Notes: a model not told the origin generated them from the letters alone. A stretch of DNA of 6,272 bases from Ga0077527 sp964533495 (GCA_964533495.1 CAZHJU010000063.1:1-6272); one strand, 5' to 3'. Numbered from the stretch's first letter, positions 1 to 6,138 are shown. Translations and numbers: made by a program.

Positions 1-1431
1 GAGTACTTTACCGCTACCCGTGGCGCCCGCAAAGGTATGATTGATACCGCGCTTAAGACAGCCGACTCTGGTTACCTGACGCGCCGTCTGGTGGATGTTG
101 CGCAAGACGTATTCACTATCGAAGAAGATGTCGAAGATCCAGGTTTCGCGATTCATCGCAGTGATGCGGAAGAAATCGGTGTTAGCTTTGGCTCACGCCT
201 AGAAGGTCGTTTTGCTGCCGAAGCTATTGGCAAACACGTCAAAAAGGGCCAGCTAATTACTAAAAGTATCGCGGAGGCTATCGAAGCCGACGAATCCCTG
301 GACAGTGTACGCATCAAGAGTGTGCTGTCTGTAGCTACCGCACGCGGTATTCCTGCCAAGTGTTACGGTCTTGATCCTGCTACTGGTGATTTGGTTGCTA
401 ATGCTCACCCGATAGGCGTTATCGCCGCTCAGAGTATCGGCGAACCGGGTACCCAGCTGACGCTGCGTACTTTCCACAGTGGTGGTTCGGCTACCGCCGA
501 AGACATCACCCAGGGTCTGCCCCGTGTTGAGGAAATCTTTGAAGTTCGCGCGCCAAAAGGCCAGGCGTTCCTAAGCGACGTACCGGGTCTGGCTAGTGTT
601 TGGGAAGAAGGCGATAAATACATCATCCAGATTACATCCGACCAAGTCGATGCCCTTGAGCTGCCGCTGGACGGCCGCACACCCAAAGTCGCCAATGGCT
701 CGGATATCGCTATCGGCGATGTCATTGCCGAAGGTGTTGAGTCAAGCAATCCGCTTATCGCGCCAATGGCTGGCAAGGTAGACTTTACCAAAAAAGCCGC
801 CGTCATCAGCCCTGCCAAGCAGGCTGTCGTCCGCTACGAGATCCCGGGCTTCAAGCAAGTCGCTGTCAAAGACGGTGGCCATGTAGTTGCAGGCCAGCGC
901 CTGACCAACGGTTCTATCAACCTGCACGAGCTTATGCGCCTGCAAGGGGTTGAAGCTACCCAGCGTTACATCATGAACGAAATCCTCAAGATCTTCGCTT
1001 CACAGGGTCAGAATATTGCCGACAAGCATCTTGAAATCATCGTTCGTCAGATGTTTGGCCGTGTCCAAATAGAAGAGCCTGGCGATTCAGAATTCGTTAC
1101 TGGAGATATTGCCAGCAAACAATCCGTTTTGGTTGCCAACGAACAACTGGCTAAGGACGGCAAGGAACTCATCAAGTACAACCAGCTGCTGCTTGGTATT
1201 ACCAAGGCATCGCTTAGCACTGATTCGTTCCTGAGCGCCGCTAGCTTCCAGGATACCACCCGGGTACTGATTGCGGCTGCTACCAGCGGCAAGGTAGACC
1301 ACCTGTATGGTCTGAAAGAAAACGTTATCTTGGGCCGCCGCATACCAGTTGGCACCGGCTCGCGCGAGCTCATGGCCAAAGAGGCCGAAGCCAAGCTGGA
1401 CGAAGCCGAAATAGCCATAGAAGTTGCGTAA
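1..1431 (+). CDS. rpoC: DNA-directed RNA polymerase subunit beta', C-terminal part (5' truncated by window edge)
   Basis: This is the last 476 residues of the largest catalytic subunit of RNA polymerase; the reading frame is open from base 1, so the ATG at 37 is internal. The window enters at the bridge helix (GARKGMIDTALKTADSGYLT, 25-84), followed by RRLVDVAQD. The trigger loop region reads IAAQSIGEPGTQLTLRTFH (421-477), with the Arg and His that match E. coli R933 and H936, and runs straight into DITQGLPRVEEIFE. It therefore lacks the large insertion found in E. coli and resembles the compact Firmicutes-type subunit. The C-terminal signature DKHLEIIVRQM, LLGITKASL and SFISAASFQ-like segment (LSAASFQDTTRVL) are present, and the protein ends in a short acidic/Ala tail at TAA. 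Oddities: three of four cysteines of the second zinc site are replaced (V130-132, V331-333, P352-354; only the Cys at 361-363 remains), and the trigger-loop Met equivalent to E. coli M932 is Leu (463-465). Confidence 0.98.
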   Translation, partial: EYFTATRGARKGMIDTALKTADSGYLTRRLVDVAQDVFTIEEDVEDPGFAIHRSDAEEIGVSFGSRLEGRFAAEAIGKHVKKGQLITKSIAEAIEADESLDSVRIKSVLSVATARGIPAKCYGLDPATGDLVANAHPIGVIAAQSIGEPGTQLTLRTFHSGGSATAEDITQGLPRVEEIFEVRAPKGQAFLSDVPGLASVWEEGDKYIIQITSDQVDALELPLDGRTPKVANGSDIAIGDVIAEGVESSNPLIAPMAGKVDFTKKAAVISPAKQAVVRYEIPGFKQVAVKDGGHVVAGQRLTNGSINLHELMRLQGVEATQRYIMNEILKIFASQGQNIADKHLEIIVRQMFGRVQIEEPGDSEFVTGDIASKQSVLVANEQLAKDGKELIKYNQLLLGITKASLSTDSFLSAASFQDTTRVLIAAATSGKVDHLYGLKENVILGRRIPVGTGSRELMAKEAEAKLDEAEIAIEVA

Positions 1432-1452
1432 GCATATTCAATCTGTTACAAT
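1424..1452 (+). promoter_or_regulatory. Putative sigma-70-type promoter for the str operon (rpsL)
   Basis: A TTGCGT box (1424-1429, overlapping the last rpoC codons and stop) is separated by 17 nt from TACAAT (1447-1452). The -10 is extended by TG one base upstream (1444-1445). The -35 is weak (3 of 6 to consensus), the -10 good (5 of 6). Predicted transcription start is near 1459, giving a leader of about 70 nt before rpsL. No terminator follows rpoC, so readthrough from rpoBC is also likely. Prediction from sequence only. Confidence 0.55.
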
Positions 1453-1483
1453 ATCTTTTAGAGTTCAATAATTCAGCAATCTT

Positions 1484-1525
1484 AGGGAGGCAAATCTCCC
1501 TTCGACAACAAATCTAAGGAGATTT
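1484..1525 (+). promoter_or_regulatory. rpsL leader with mutually exclusive hairpins around the Shine-Dalgarno
   Basis: Three pairings are visible. Hairpin A: AGGGAG (1484-1489) with CTCCCT (1496-1501), 6-nt loop. Pairing B: AAATCTCC (1492-1499) with GGAGATTT (1518-1525), a perfect 8-bp helix that buries the GGAG ribosome-binding core. Hairpin C: AAATCT (1510-1515) with AGATTT (1520-1525), AAGG loop. A and B compete for 1496-1499, so folding A would free the ribosome-binding site. CAAATCT is repeated at 1491-1497 and 1509-1515. Hairpin A has no T-run after it, so it is not a terminator. A regulatory role is inferred; no known ribosomal-protein leader family was recognised. Confidence 0.45.
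1516..1521 (+). promoter_or_regulatory. Shine-Dalgarno of rpsL that fixes a TTG start
   Basis: AAGGAG lies 7 nt before TTG 1529. The next residues PTINQLVRKPR match the universal S12 N-terminus, so the TTG is the real start although no ATG is present. Confidence 0.85.
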
Positions 1526-1528
1526 ACA

Positions 1529-1942
1529 TTGCCCACAATTAACCAGCTCGTCCGCAAGCCGCGCACTATTGCAAAAAGCAAAAGTAAAAGCCCGGCATTG
1601 CACAAAGTGACGAACAATCTCAAGACCAAGTCTTACGAAAAACCAGGCCCGTTTAAACGCGGTGTCTGTATCAAGGTGACTACTAAGACTCCAAAGAAAC
1701 CAAACTCAGCTTTGCGTAAAGTCGCCCGCGTGCGTCTGAACAACGGCTATGAAGTCTGGGCTTATATCCCCGGCGAGGGCCATAACTTGCAGGAGCACGC
1801 CGTTGTGCTTATTCGCGGCGGGCGCGTAAAGGACCTTCCGGGTGTGCGCTATCACATTGTCCGCGGCAGCCTGGATCTCCAGGGTGTTGCCAACCGCAAG
1901 CGCGGCCGTAGCAAGTACGGTACGAAGAAAGAAGGCAAATAG
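1529..1942 (+). CDS. rpsL: 30S ribosomal protein S12
   Basis: S12, 137 residues, sits at the decoding centre of the small subunit and influences accuracy of tRNA selection. The N-terminus PTINQLVRKPR, the core TPKKPNSALRKVARVRL (about residues 54-70), EGHNLQEH (83-90) and GGRVKDLPGVRYH (97-109) are textbook S12. Relative to the 124-residue E. coli protein there are ~13 extra residues around 27-39, as in Gram-positive S12. Lys56 and Lys101 align with E. coli K43 and K88 and Pro104 with P91, so the streptomycin-contact region looks wild type. Asp102 aligns with the Asp that is methylthiolated in E. coli. Translation starts at TTG with a strong Shine-Dalgarno 7 nt upstream. The gene follows rpoC by 97 nt and is 2 nt from the next start (1945), so translational coupling is likely. 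Regulation may involve the foldable leader upstream. Confidence 0.98.
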   Translation: MPTINQLVRKPRTIAKSKSKSPALHKVTNNLKTKSYEKPGPFKRGVCIKVTTKTPKKPNSALRKVARVRLNNGYEVWAYIPGEGHNLQEHAVVLIRGGRVKDLPGVRYHIVRGSLDLQGVANRKRGRSKYGTKKEGK

Positions 1943-1944
1943 TC

Positions 1945-1982
1945 ATGCCGCGTAAAGTTACCAAAGCCCTCGTCCGCGAGGC
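1945..1982 (+). CDS. rpsG: Probable 30S ribosomal protein S7, first 12 codons only (cut by assembly gap)
   Basis: Twelve complete codons, MPRKVTKALVRE plus the first two bases of an Ala codon, precede the run of N. The MPRK start with basic residues and Arg-acidic at 11-12 resembles the S7 N-terminus (for example Bacillus MPRK...KRD), and rpsG almost always lies between rpsL and fusA. The start is 2 nt after the rpsL stop, with GAAGG (1931-1935) 9 nt upstream inside rpsL. S7 binds the 3' major domain of 16S rRNA and nucleates head assembly; in E. coli it also represses this operon. The alternative is that these codons are the N-terminus of EF-G and the gap is of true size: the frame is continuous and the total (702 residues) would fit EF-G, though with an unusually long leader before the P-loop. 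The S7 reading is preferred on motif and gene order, but 12 residues cannot prove it. Confidence 0.72.
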
Positions 1983-2082
1983 NNNNNNNNNNNNNNNNNN
2001 NNNNNNNNNNNNNNNNNNNNNNNNNNNNNNNNNNNNNNNNNNNNNNNNNNNNNNNNNNNNNNNNNNNNNNNNNNNNNNNNNN
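1983..2082. other. Assembly gap, exactly 100 N
   Basis: One hundred consecutive N, the customary placeholder for a gap of unknown length. If S7 (~155 residues) begins to the left and EF-G lacks ~38 residues to the right, the real missing sequence would be roughly 0.55-0.6 kb. If instead the size is real, it would hold the EF-G P-loop region only. The bases directly show neither. Confidence 0.97.
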
Positions 2083-4053
2083 AAAATCGGCGCCGTACAC
2101 GAGGGCGAAACTACAACCGACTGGATGGCGCAGGAGCGCGAGCGTGGTATTACCATCGTGGCAGCAAGCGTCACCTGTTTCTGGAAGGGCAATCAGATTA
2201 ACATTATTGACACCCCGGGTCACATTGACTTTACCGTTGAAGTTGAGCGTTCTCTGCGCGTACTCGATGGTGCCTGTGTGGTGTTTGACGGCAAGATGGG
2301 CGTGGAATCACAAAGTGAAACCGTATGGCGCCAGGCCGACAAGTACGGCGTGCCTCGTATCTGTTTTATCAACAAGATTAACCAAACTGGTGGTGATTTT
2401 TACAAATCACTTGAATCTATTCACAACCGCCTGAGCAAGCGCGCTTTCCCGGTACATCTGCCAATCGGGTTCGAGCAGGCTATCAACGGCGTGGTTGACC
2501 TGGTAGAGATGAAAGCCTATACCTACACCGAGTTTCACGACAAAGAGCTTATCGAGGGCGAGATTCCAGCCGACATGATGGAGCAGGTACAGCGCTATCG
2601 TAGCTTATTAATCGAAAACGCTGTCGCTGAAGACGAAGCCATGCTCGAAAAATACTTTGAAGTCGGCGAAGAGGGTCTAAGCGTTGATGAAATCAAACAA
2701 GCTATCCGCACCGCCGTATTGACCGGCAAATTCTATGCCGTAACCGGTGGTGATGGCCGCGGCGTGATCGTAGAAAAAGTGCTGGATATGGTCAATGACT
2801 ATCTGCCAAGCCCGCTTGATAAAGGTTCTACTTGGGGTACGCACCCTAAGACTGGCGACGAAATCGAGCGCAAGTCTACTGAGTCTGATCCTCTTGCGGC
2901 ACTCGCGTTCAAGATTACAACCGACCCATTCGTCGGTAAGCTAGCTTACTTCCGTGTGTATTCAGGTAAGGTTACTGCCGGCTCGTACGTACTTAACAGC
3001 AGCAACGGCGAAAAGGAACGCGTTGGCCGTATTGTACGCTTGCAAGCTGACAAACGCACCGATGTAACCGAAGTTGGCGCCGGTGATATTGCCGCGATTG
3101 TGGGCCTCAAGGCTACCACAACTGGTCACACTCTGGCCGATCCGAACAACCCGATCGTACTAGAGAGTATTACTTTCCCGGAACCACCCGTGTCAATCGC
3201 GATTGAACCAAAGACCAAGGCCGACCAAGAAAAAATGAGCCTGGCCCTGCAGCGCCTCGCGGAAGAAGACCCAACTTTCCGTATTCGCGTAGACGATGAA
3301 ACCAGTCAGACTGTTATATCTGGCATGGGTGAACTGCACCTAGAAATTTTGGTGGATCGTATGAAGCGCGAGTTTAACGTAGAGGCCAACATCGGTGCGC
3401 CGCAGGTTGCATACCGCGAAACAATTCGTAAATCTGACGTCGAAGCCCAGGGTAAGTTCATCCGTCAGTCTGGCGGTCGTGGTCAATACGGCGACGCGTG
3501 GGTGCGTGTCAGCCCTAACGAGCAAGGCAAGGGCTTTGAATTCATCAACTCTATCAAGGGCGGTGTGATTCCTGGTGAATATATCAAGCCGGTTGAAGCC
3601 GGTATTGTTGAAGCTTTGACTACCGGTGTTGTTGCTGGTTACCCTGTTGTTGATGTCAAGGTTGAGCTCTACGATGGTAGCTACCACGATGTCGACAGTA
3701 GCGAAATGGCCTTTAAGATTGCCGGCTCTATGGCCGCGACCGCTGCCATGAAGCTCGCTAACCCGGTACTACTTGAACCTATCATGAAAGTGGTTGTTGT
3801 TACTCCAGAAGAATTTATGGGTGACGTGATTGGCGACCTTAATGCCAAACGCGGCCGTATTGAATCTATGGAAGATTTGCAGGCGGGCATCAAAGAAATC
3901 ACAGCTTTCGTGCCTTTAGGTGAAATGTTTGGCTATACTACCAACCTGCGTTCCGCGACTAAAGGTCGTGCCAGCTCAAGTATGGAGCTTGACCACTACG
4001 CCGAAGTGCCTGGCAACGTGGCAGAGGCTATCGCCTCCAAGCGTGCCAAATAG
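2083..4053 (+). CDS. fusA: Elongation factor G, lacking the N-terminus (in assembly gap)
   Basis: EF-G is the GTPase that moves tRNAs and mRNA through the ribosome and helps recycle ribosomes. The visible 656 residues begin at KIGAVHEGETTTDW, equal to about residue 39 of E. coli EF-G, so the P-loop (G1) falls in the gap. Present are G2 (RERGITI), G3 DTPGH (2209-2223), domain II (LAFKITTDPFVGKLAYFRVYSG), domain III (SGMGELHLEILVDRMKREF), domain IV with SGGRGQYG and GSYHDVDSS (His at 3685-3687, equivalent to the tip His583), and domain V (GDVIGDLNAKRGRIESM, GEMFGYTTNLRS). The frame ends at TAG. Odd: the G4 motif NKxD is NKIN (2371-2382), and the G5 segment GSAFKNKG of E. coli is GGDGRG, one or two residues shorter (2749-2763). 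EF-Tu in the same window has normal G4 and G5, so the change is specific. Without the gap the start cannot be assigned. No terminator follows. Confidence 0.96.
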   Translation, partial: KIGAVHEGETTTDWMAQERERGITIVAASVTCFWKGNQINIIDTPGHIDFTVEVERSLRVLDGACVVFDGKMGVESQSETVWRQADKYGVPRICFINKINQTGGDFYKSLESIHNRLSKRAFPVHLPIGFEQAINGVVDLVEMKAYTYTEFHDKELIEGEIPADMMEQVQRYRSLLIENAVAEDEAMLEKYFEVGEEGLSVDEIKQAIRTAVLTGKFYAVTGGDGRGVIVEKVLDMVNDYLPSPLDKGSTWGTHPKTGDEIERKSTESDPLAALAFKITTDPFVGKLAYFRVYSGKVTAGSYVLNSSNGEKERVGRIVRLQADKRTDVTEVGAGDIAAIVGLKATTTGHTLADPNNPIVLESITFPEPPVSIAIEPKTKADQEKMSLALQRLAEEDPTFRIRVDDETSQTVISGMGELHLEILVDRMKREFNVEANIGAPQVAYRETIRKSDVEAQGKFIRQSGGRGQYGDAWVRVSPNEQGKGFEFINSIKGGVIPGEYIKPVEAGIVEALTTGVVAGYPVVDVKVELYDGSYHDVDSSEMAFKIAGSMAATAAMKLANPVLLEPIMKVVVVTPEEFMGDVIGDLNAKRGRIESMEDLQAGIKEITAFVPLGEMFGYTTNLRSATKGRASSSMELDHYAEVPGNVAEAIASKRAK

Positions 4054-4064
4054 TCGACACTGCT

Positions 4065-4093
4065 TTGCAATGTTACTGCGTCGCCACTATACT
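4065..4093 (+). promoter_or_regulatory. Putative promoter of the membrane-protein gene, close to leaderless
   Basis: TTGCAA (4065-4070), 17-nt spacer, TATACT (4088-4093). Matches to consensus are 4 of 6 and 5 of 6. The transcription start would fall near 4100, only about 5 nt before ATG 4105, and no Shine-Dalgarno is visible. The -35 lies in the 10-mer GCTTTGCAAT that recurs at the tuf promoter. Confidence 0.55.
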
Positions 4094-4104
4094 TTGAGTT
4101 GCAT

Positions 4105-4737
4105 ATGACGCATTCCGTTACTGATTCAACCCAAGAAAGAGAGCACTTTCGACGGGCACTTTTGCCATCCAAGATGGAGCTGATTGTTTTGCCCATACTT
4201 TCATTCCTGTTTTTGGTACTTATAAACAGCACAACCTACCTGCGTTCCGTAGATGGCACCGAGTACACATTAGCCATAGAATACACCCAGGTTAGATTTA
4301 AAGAAGCCTTGAAATTCGCAGACCAACAAATCAGCTCTATGATACTTACGGTCGTATTATGGATGTTTATAGGTGTTGTCGTATACGTACTGCTTTGGTT
4401 TGCGATAAGCAGCTACAAAGCTTATAAGGACGATATGACACCAACCAAAGGCATGGTATTACCTCGCGGCTATCGCAGCTCTAGCGTTATACATGAGGCG
4501 ATTGCTCGGATTTGCTTGCGGGTAATCGCTGGCGTGCTTTTGATGTTCTGGGTCTATATGTTATTTGCTGAGATGTTGCCTTACGCTTCATCCATGCTCC
4601 TAGAGGGCATGATGAGTTTCTCGTTACTGTCTGTGCTTAGGGTCATATGGGCGGTAATTATTTTGACGGGTTCGGTATTTATTGTCTTCGTGCTGGCGCG
4701 TTTCGTTGTACTGCGCGAACGGGTGTTTAGCAGCTAG
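4105..4737 (+). CDS. Uncharacterised four-helix membrane protein between fusA and tuf
   Basis: A 210-residue protein that I do not recognise. After a polar N-terminal ~20 residues rich in charged groups (EREHFRR), four hydrophobic segments are visible at about residues 25-45, 79-101, 136-156 and 179-201, separated by polar loops; the last ends in RFVVLRERVFSS. No signal-peptide cleavage site, catalytic motif or known domain is evident. ATG 4105 was chosen over TTG 4099 because the likely transcription start is near 4100, leaving almost no leader and no Shine-Dalgarno. Codon use is more AT-rich than in the flanking genes (many ATA and TTA codons), which fits lower expression rather than proving transfer. 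It has its own predicted promoter and is 51 nt from the fusA stop. Its position in the str operon may be only positional; a role in translation is not shown. Stop is TAG. Confidence 0.8.
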   Translation: MTHSVTDSTQEREHFRRALLPSKMELIVLPILSFLFLVLINSTTYLRSVDGTEYTLAIEYTQVRFKEALKFADQQISSMILTVVLWMFIGVVVYVLLWFAISSYKAYKDDMTPTKGMVLPRGYRSSSVIHEAIARICLRVIAGVLLMFWVYMLFAEMLPYASSMLLEGMMSFSLLSVLRVIWAVIILTGSVFIVFVLARFVVLRERVFSS

Positions 4738-4742
4738 AAAAG

Positions 4743-4777
4743 GCTTTGCAATCATCCCTGTAATTTGCTACTATATA
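4743..4777 (+). promoter_or_regulatory. Putative tuf promoter
   Basis: TTGCAA (4746-4751), 17-nt spacer, TACTAT (4769-4774) preceded by an extended-10 TG (4766-4767); an overlapping TATATA at 4772-4777 is an alternative -10. The -35 is within GCTTTGCAAT (4743-4752), identical to the element at 4062-4071. Predicted start near 4781 gives a ~103-nt leader for tuf. Confidence 0.55.
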
Positions 4778-4780
4778 CCG

Positions 4781-4883
4781 GTAACTCGCGTGAGGGCTTT
4801 TGCTGTGTGTGCGGCAAATATGGATCGCGAAAATTACTAAATAATTCATTTAACCCTTAAAATAACAGGAGAAAATCTACATT
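4781..4883 (+). promoter_or_regulatory. tuf 5' leader with hairpin and possible short ORF
   Basis: A 7-bp hairpin (4799-4805 with 4812-4818, one G-U pair, TGTGTG loop) is nested inside a 5-bp pairing TCGCG (4786-4790) with CGCGA (4826-4830). A short frame GTG 4805 to TAA 4840 (11 codons) follows GAGGG 8 nt upstream; a second from GTG 4807 to TAA 4860 (17 codons) overlaps it. The rest (4841-4866) is AT-rich. The tuf Shine-Dalgarno is AGGAGA (4867-4872), with a rather long 12 nt from GGAG to ATG. Structure and short ORFs are predictions only. Confidence 0.4.
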
Positions 4884-6065
4884 ATGGCAGATTTTGACAG
4901 AAGCAAACCTCACGTTAACGTCGGTACCATGGGTCACGTTGACCACGGCAAGACTACTTTGACCGCGGCAATTACCGCTGTACTGGCGAAGAAGCTTCCA
5001 AGCGACGTAAATAAGCCGATTGCGTATGACCAGATCGACAACGCTCCAGAAGAGCGCGCCCGTGGTATTACCATCGCAACCTCTCACCAGGAGTACGAAT
5101 CAGAAAAGCGTCATTACGCTCACGTGGACATGCCGGGTCACGCCGATTACGTTAAGAACATGATTACTGGTGCCGCTCAGATTGACGGCGCTATTTTGGT
5201 AGTTGGCGCCAACGACGGCCCATTGCCGCAAACCCGTGAGCACGTATTGTTGGCCCGCCAGGTTGGCGTACCAAAAATCGTTGTTTTCATGAACAAGATG
5301 GACCTTGCCGATCCCGACCTGATTGAATTGGTGGAAATGGATATCCGCGAACTACTTGCCAAGAACGGCTTCGACGAAGACGCTCCTATCATCAAAGGCT
5401 CCGCGACTAAAGCTCTCGAGGGTGACGCTGCCAATGAAGACGCTATCATGGAACTTGTTAAGGCTCTTGACGAGTACGTTCCTGAACCAGCCCGCGAACT
5501 AGACAAGCCATTCATGATGGCTATCGAAGACGTGTTCTCTATCAAGGGCCGAGGCACAGTTGCGACCGGTCGTATCGAGCAGGGTATCGTGAAAGTAAAC
5601 GACGAAGTCGAAATCGTCGGTGTCCGCGACACGCAAAAATCAGTTGTCACTGGTATCGAGATGTTCAAGAAATCTCTTGACCAAGGCCAGGCCGGCGACA
5701 ACGCTGGTATTTTGCTACGTGGTATCGAGCGCGACGACATTGAACGCGGTCAGGTTTTGGCTAAGCCGGGTTCTATCACGCCTCATACTGAATTTGAGTC
5801 AGAAGTTTATATTCTGACCAAAGAAGAGGGTGGCCGTCACACGCCATTCTTCAAGGGCTACAAGCCGCAGTTTTACTTCCGTACTACGGACGTAACCGGC
5901 GAAGTTGAGCTGCCTGCCGACAAAGAAATGGTTATGCCAGGCGACACAGTCAGTTTTAAAGTTAAGCTACTTGCTCCAATTGCCATGGAACAAGGCCTAC
6001 GCTTCGCTATCCGCGAAGGCGGCCGCACTGTCGGTGCTGGTGTTGTCACCAAGATTACCAAGTAG
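4884..6065 (+). CDS. tuf: Elongation factor Tu
   Basis: EF-Tu, 393 residues (full length for the family), carries aminoacyl-tRNA to the ribosomal A site with GTP. Domain I has G1 GHVDHGKT (about residues 17-24), RARGITI (G2), DMPGHADYVKNM (G3, from residue 82), NKMD (G4, 5292-5303) and GSA (G5). Domain II begins near KPFMMAIEDVFSIKGRGTVATGRIE, and domain III contains GGRHTPFFKGYKPQFYFRTTDVTG and ends GGRTVGAGVVTKITK. The catalytic His of PGH is kept. One difference from most bacterial EF-Tu is Met83 (5130-5132) where E. coli has Cys81. ATG 4884 follows AGGAGA at 4867-4872 and yields the usual N-terminus. The gene lies 146 nt after the membrane-protein gene, with its own likely promoter and leader, and is closed by a strong terminator, so it is probably a separate high-level transcription unit as well as the end of the str cluster. 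Confidence 0.99.
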   Translation: MADFDRSKPHVNVGTMGHVDHGKTTLTAAITAVLAKKLPSDVNKPIAYDQIDNAPEERARGITIATSHQEYESEKRHYAHVDMPGHADYVKNMITGAAQIDGAILVVGANDGPLPQTREHVLLARQVGVPKIVVFMNKMDLADPDLIELVEMDIRELLAKNGFDEDAPIIKGSATKALEGDAANEDAIMELVKALDEYVPEPARELDKPFMMAIEDVFSIKGRGTVATGRIEQGIVKVNDEVEIVGVRDTQKSVVTGIEMFKKSLDQGQAGDNAGILLRGIERDDIERGQVLAKPGSITPHTEFESEVYILTKEEGGRHTPFFKGYKPQFYFRTTDVTGEVELPADKEMVMPGDTVSFKVKLLAPIAMEQGLRFAIREGGRTVGAGVVTKITK

Positions 6066-6081
6066 TCAACAAACAATCGTT

Positions 6082-6118
6082 TATTAAAACTCCCCGAATT
6101 TTTCGGGGAGTTTTAATA
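6082..6118 (+). terminator. Strong intrinsic terminator after tuf, probably bidirectional
   Basis: A perfect 17-bp inverted repeat (6082-6098 with 6102-6118) around a TTT loop. The GC core CTCCCCG/CGGGGAG is flanked by AAAA before and TTTT after, so both strands show a hairpin followed by T residues. It begins 16 nt after the tuf stop. Confidence 0.93.
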
Positions 6119-6138
6119 CTATAAACAGATATAGAGAC

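Noticed and set aside
429..818. Long minus-strand open frame inside rpoC
   Set aside because: Antisense to strongly conserved rpoC codons, with low-complexity Ser/Ala-rich product and no ribosome-binding site; a shadow of codon bias.
1484..1501. AGGGAG/CTCCCT hairpin as an rpoC terminator
   Set aside because: The stem is only 6 bp and is followed by TCGACAAC, not a T-run; it fits better as part of the rpsL leader.
1607..1645. Extra residues in S12 relative to E. coli as an insertion element or intein
   Set aside because: A ~13-residue extension at this place is usual in Gram-positive-type S12.
1945..4053. A genuine S7-EF-G fusion protein
   Set aside because: The apparent continuity depends on an artificial run of N; frame agreement has a one-in-three chance.
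5177..5740. 187-codon minus-strand open frame inside tuf
   Set aside because: Ser/Ile/Arg-rich product from the complement of conserved tuf codons; no family resemblance.
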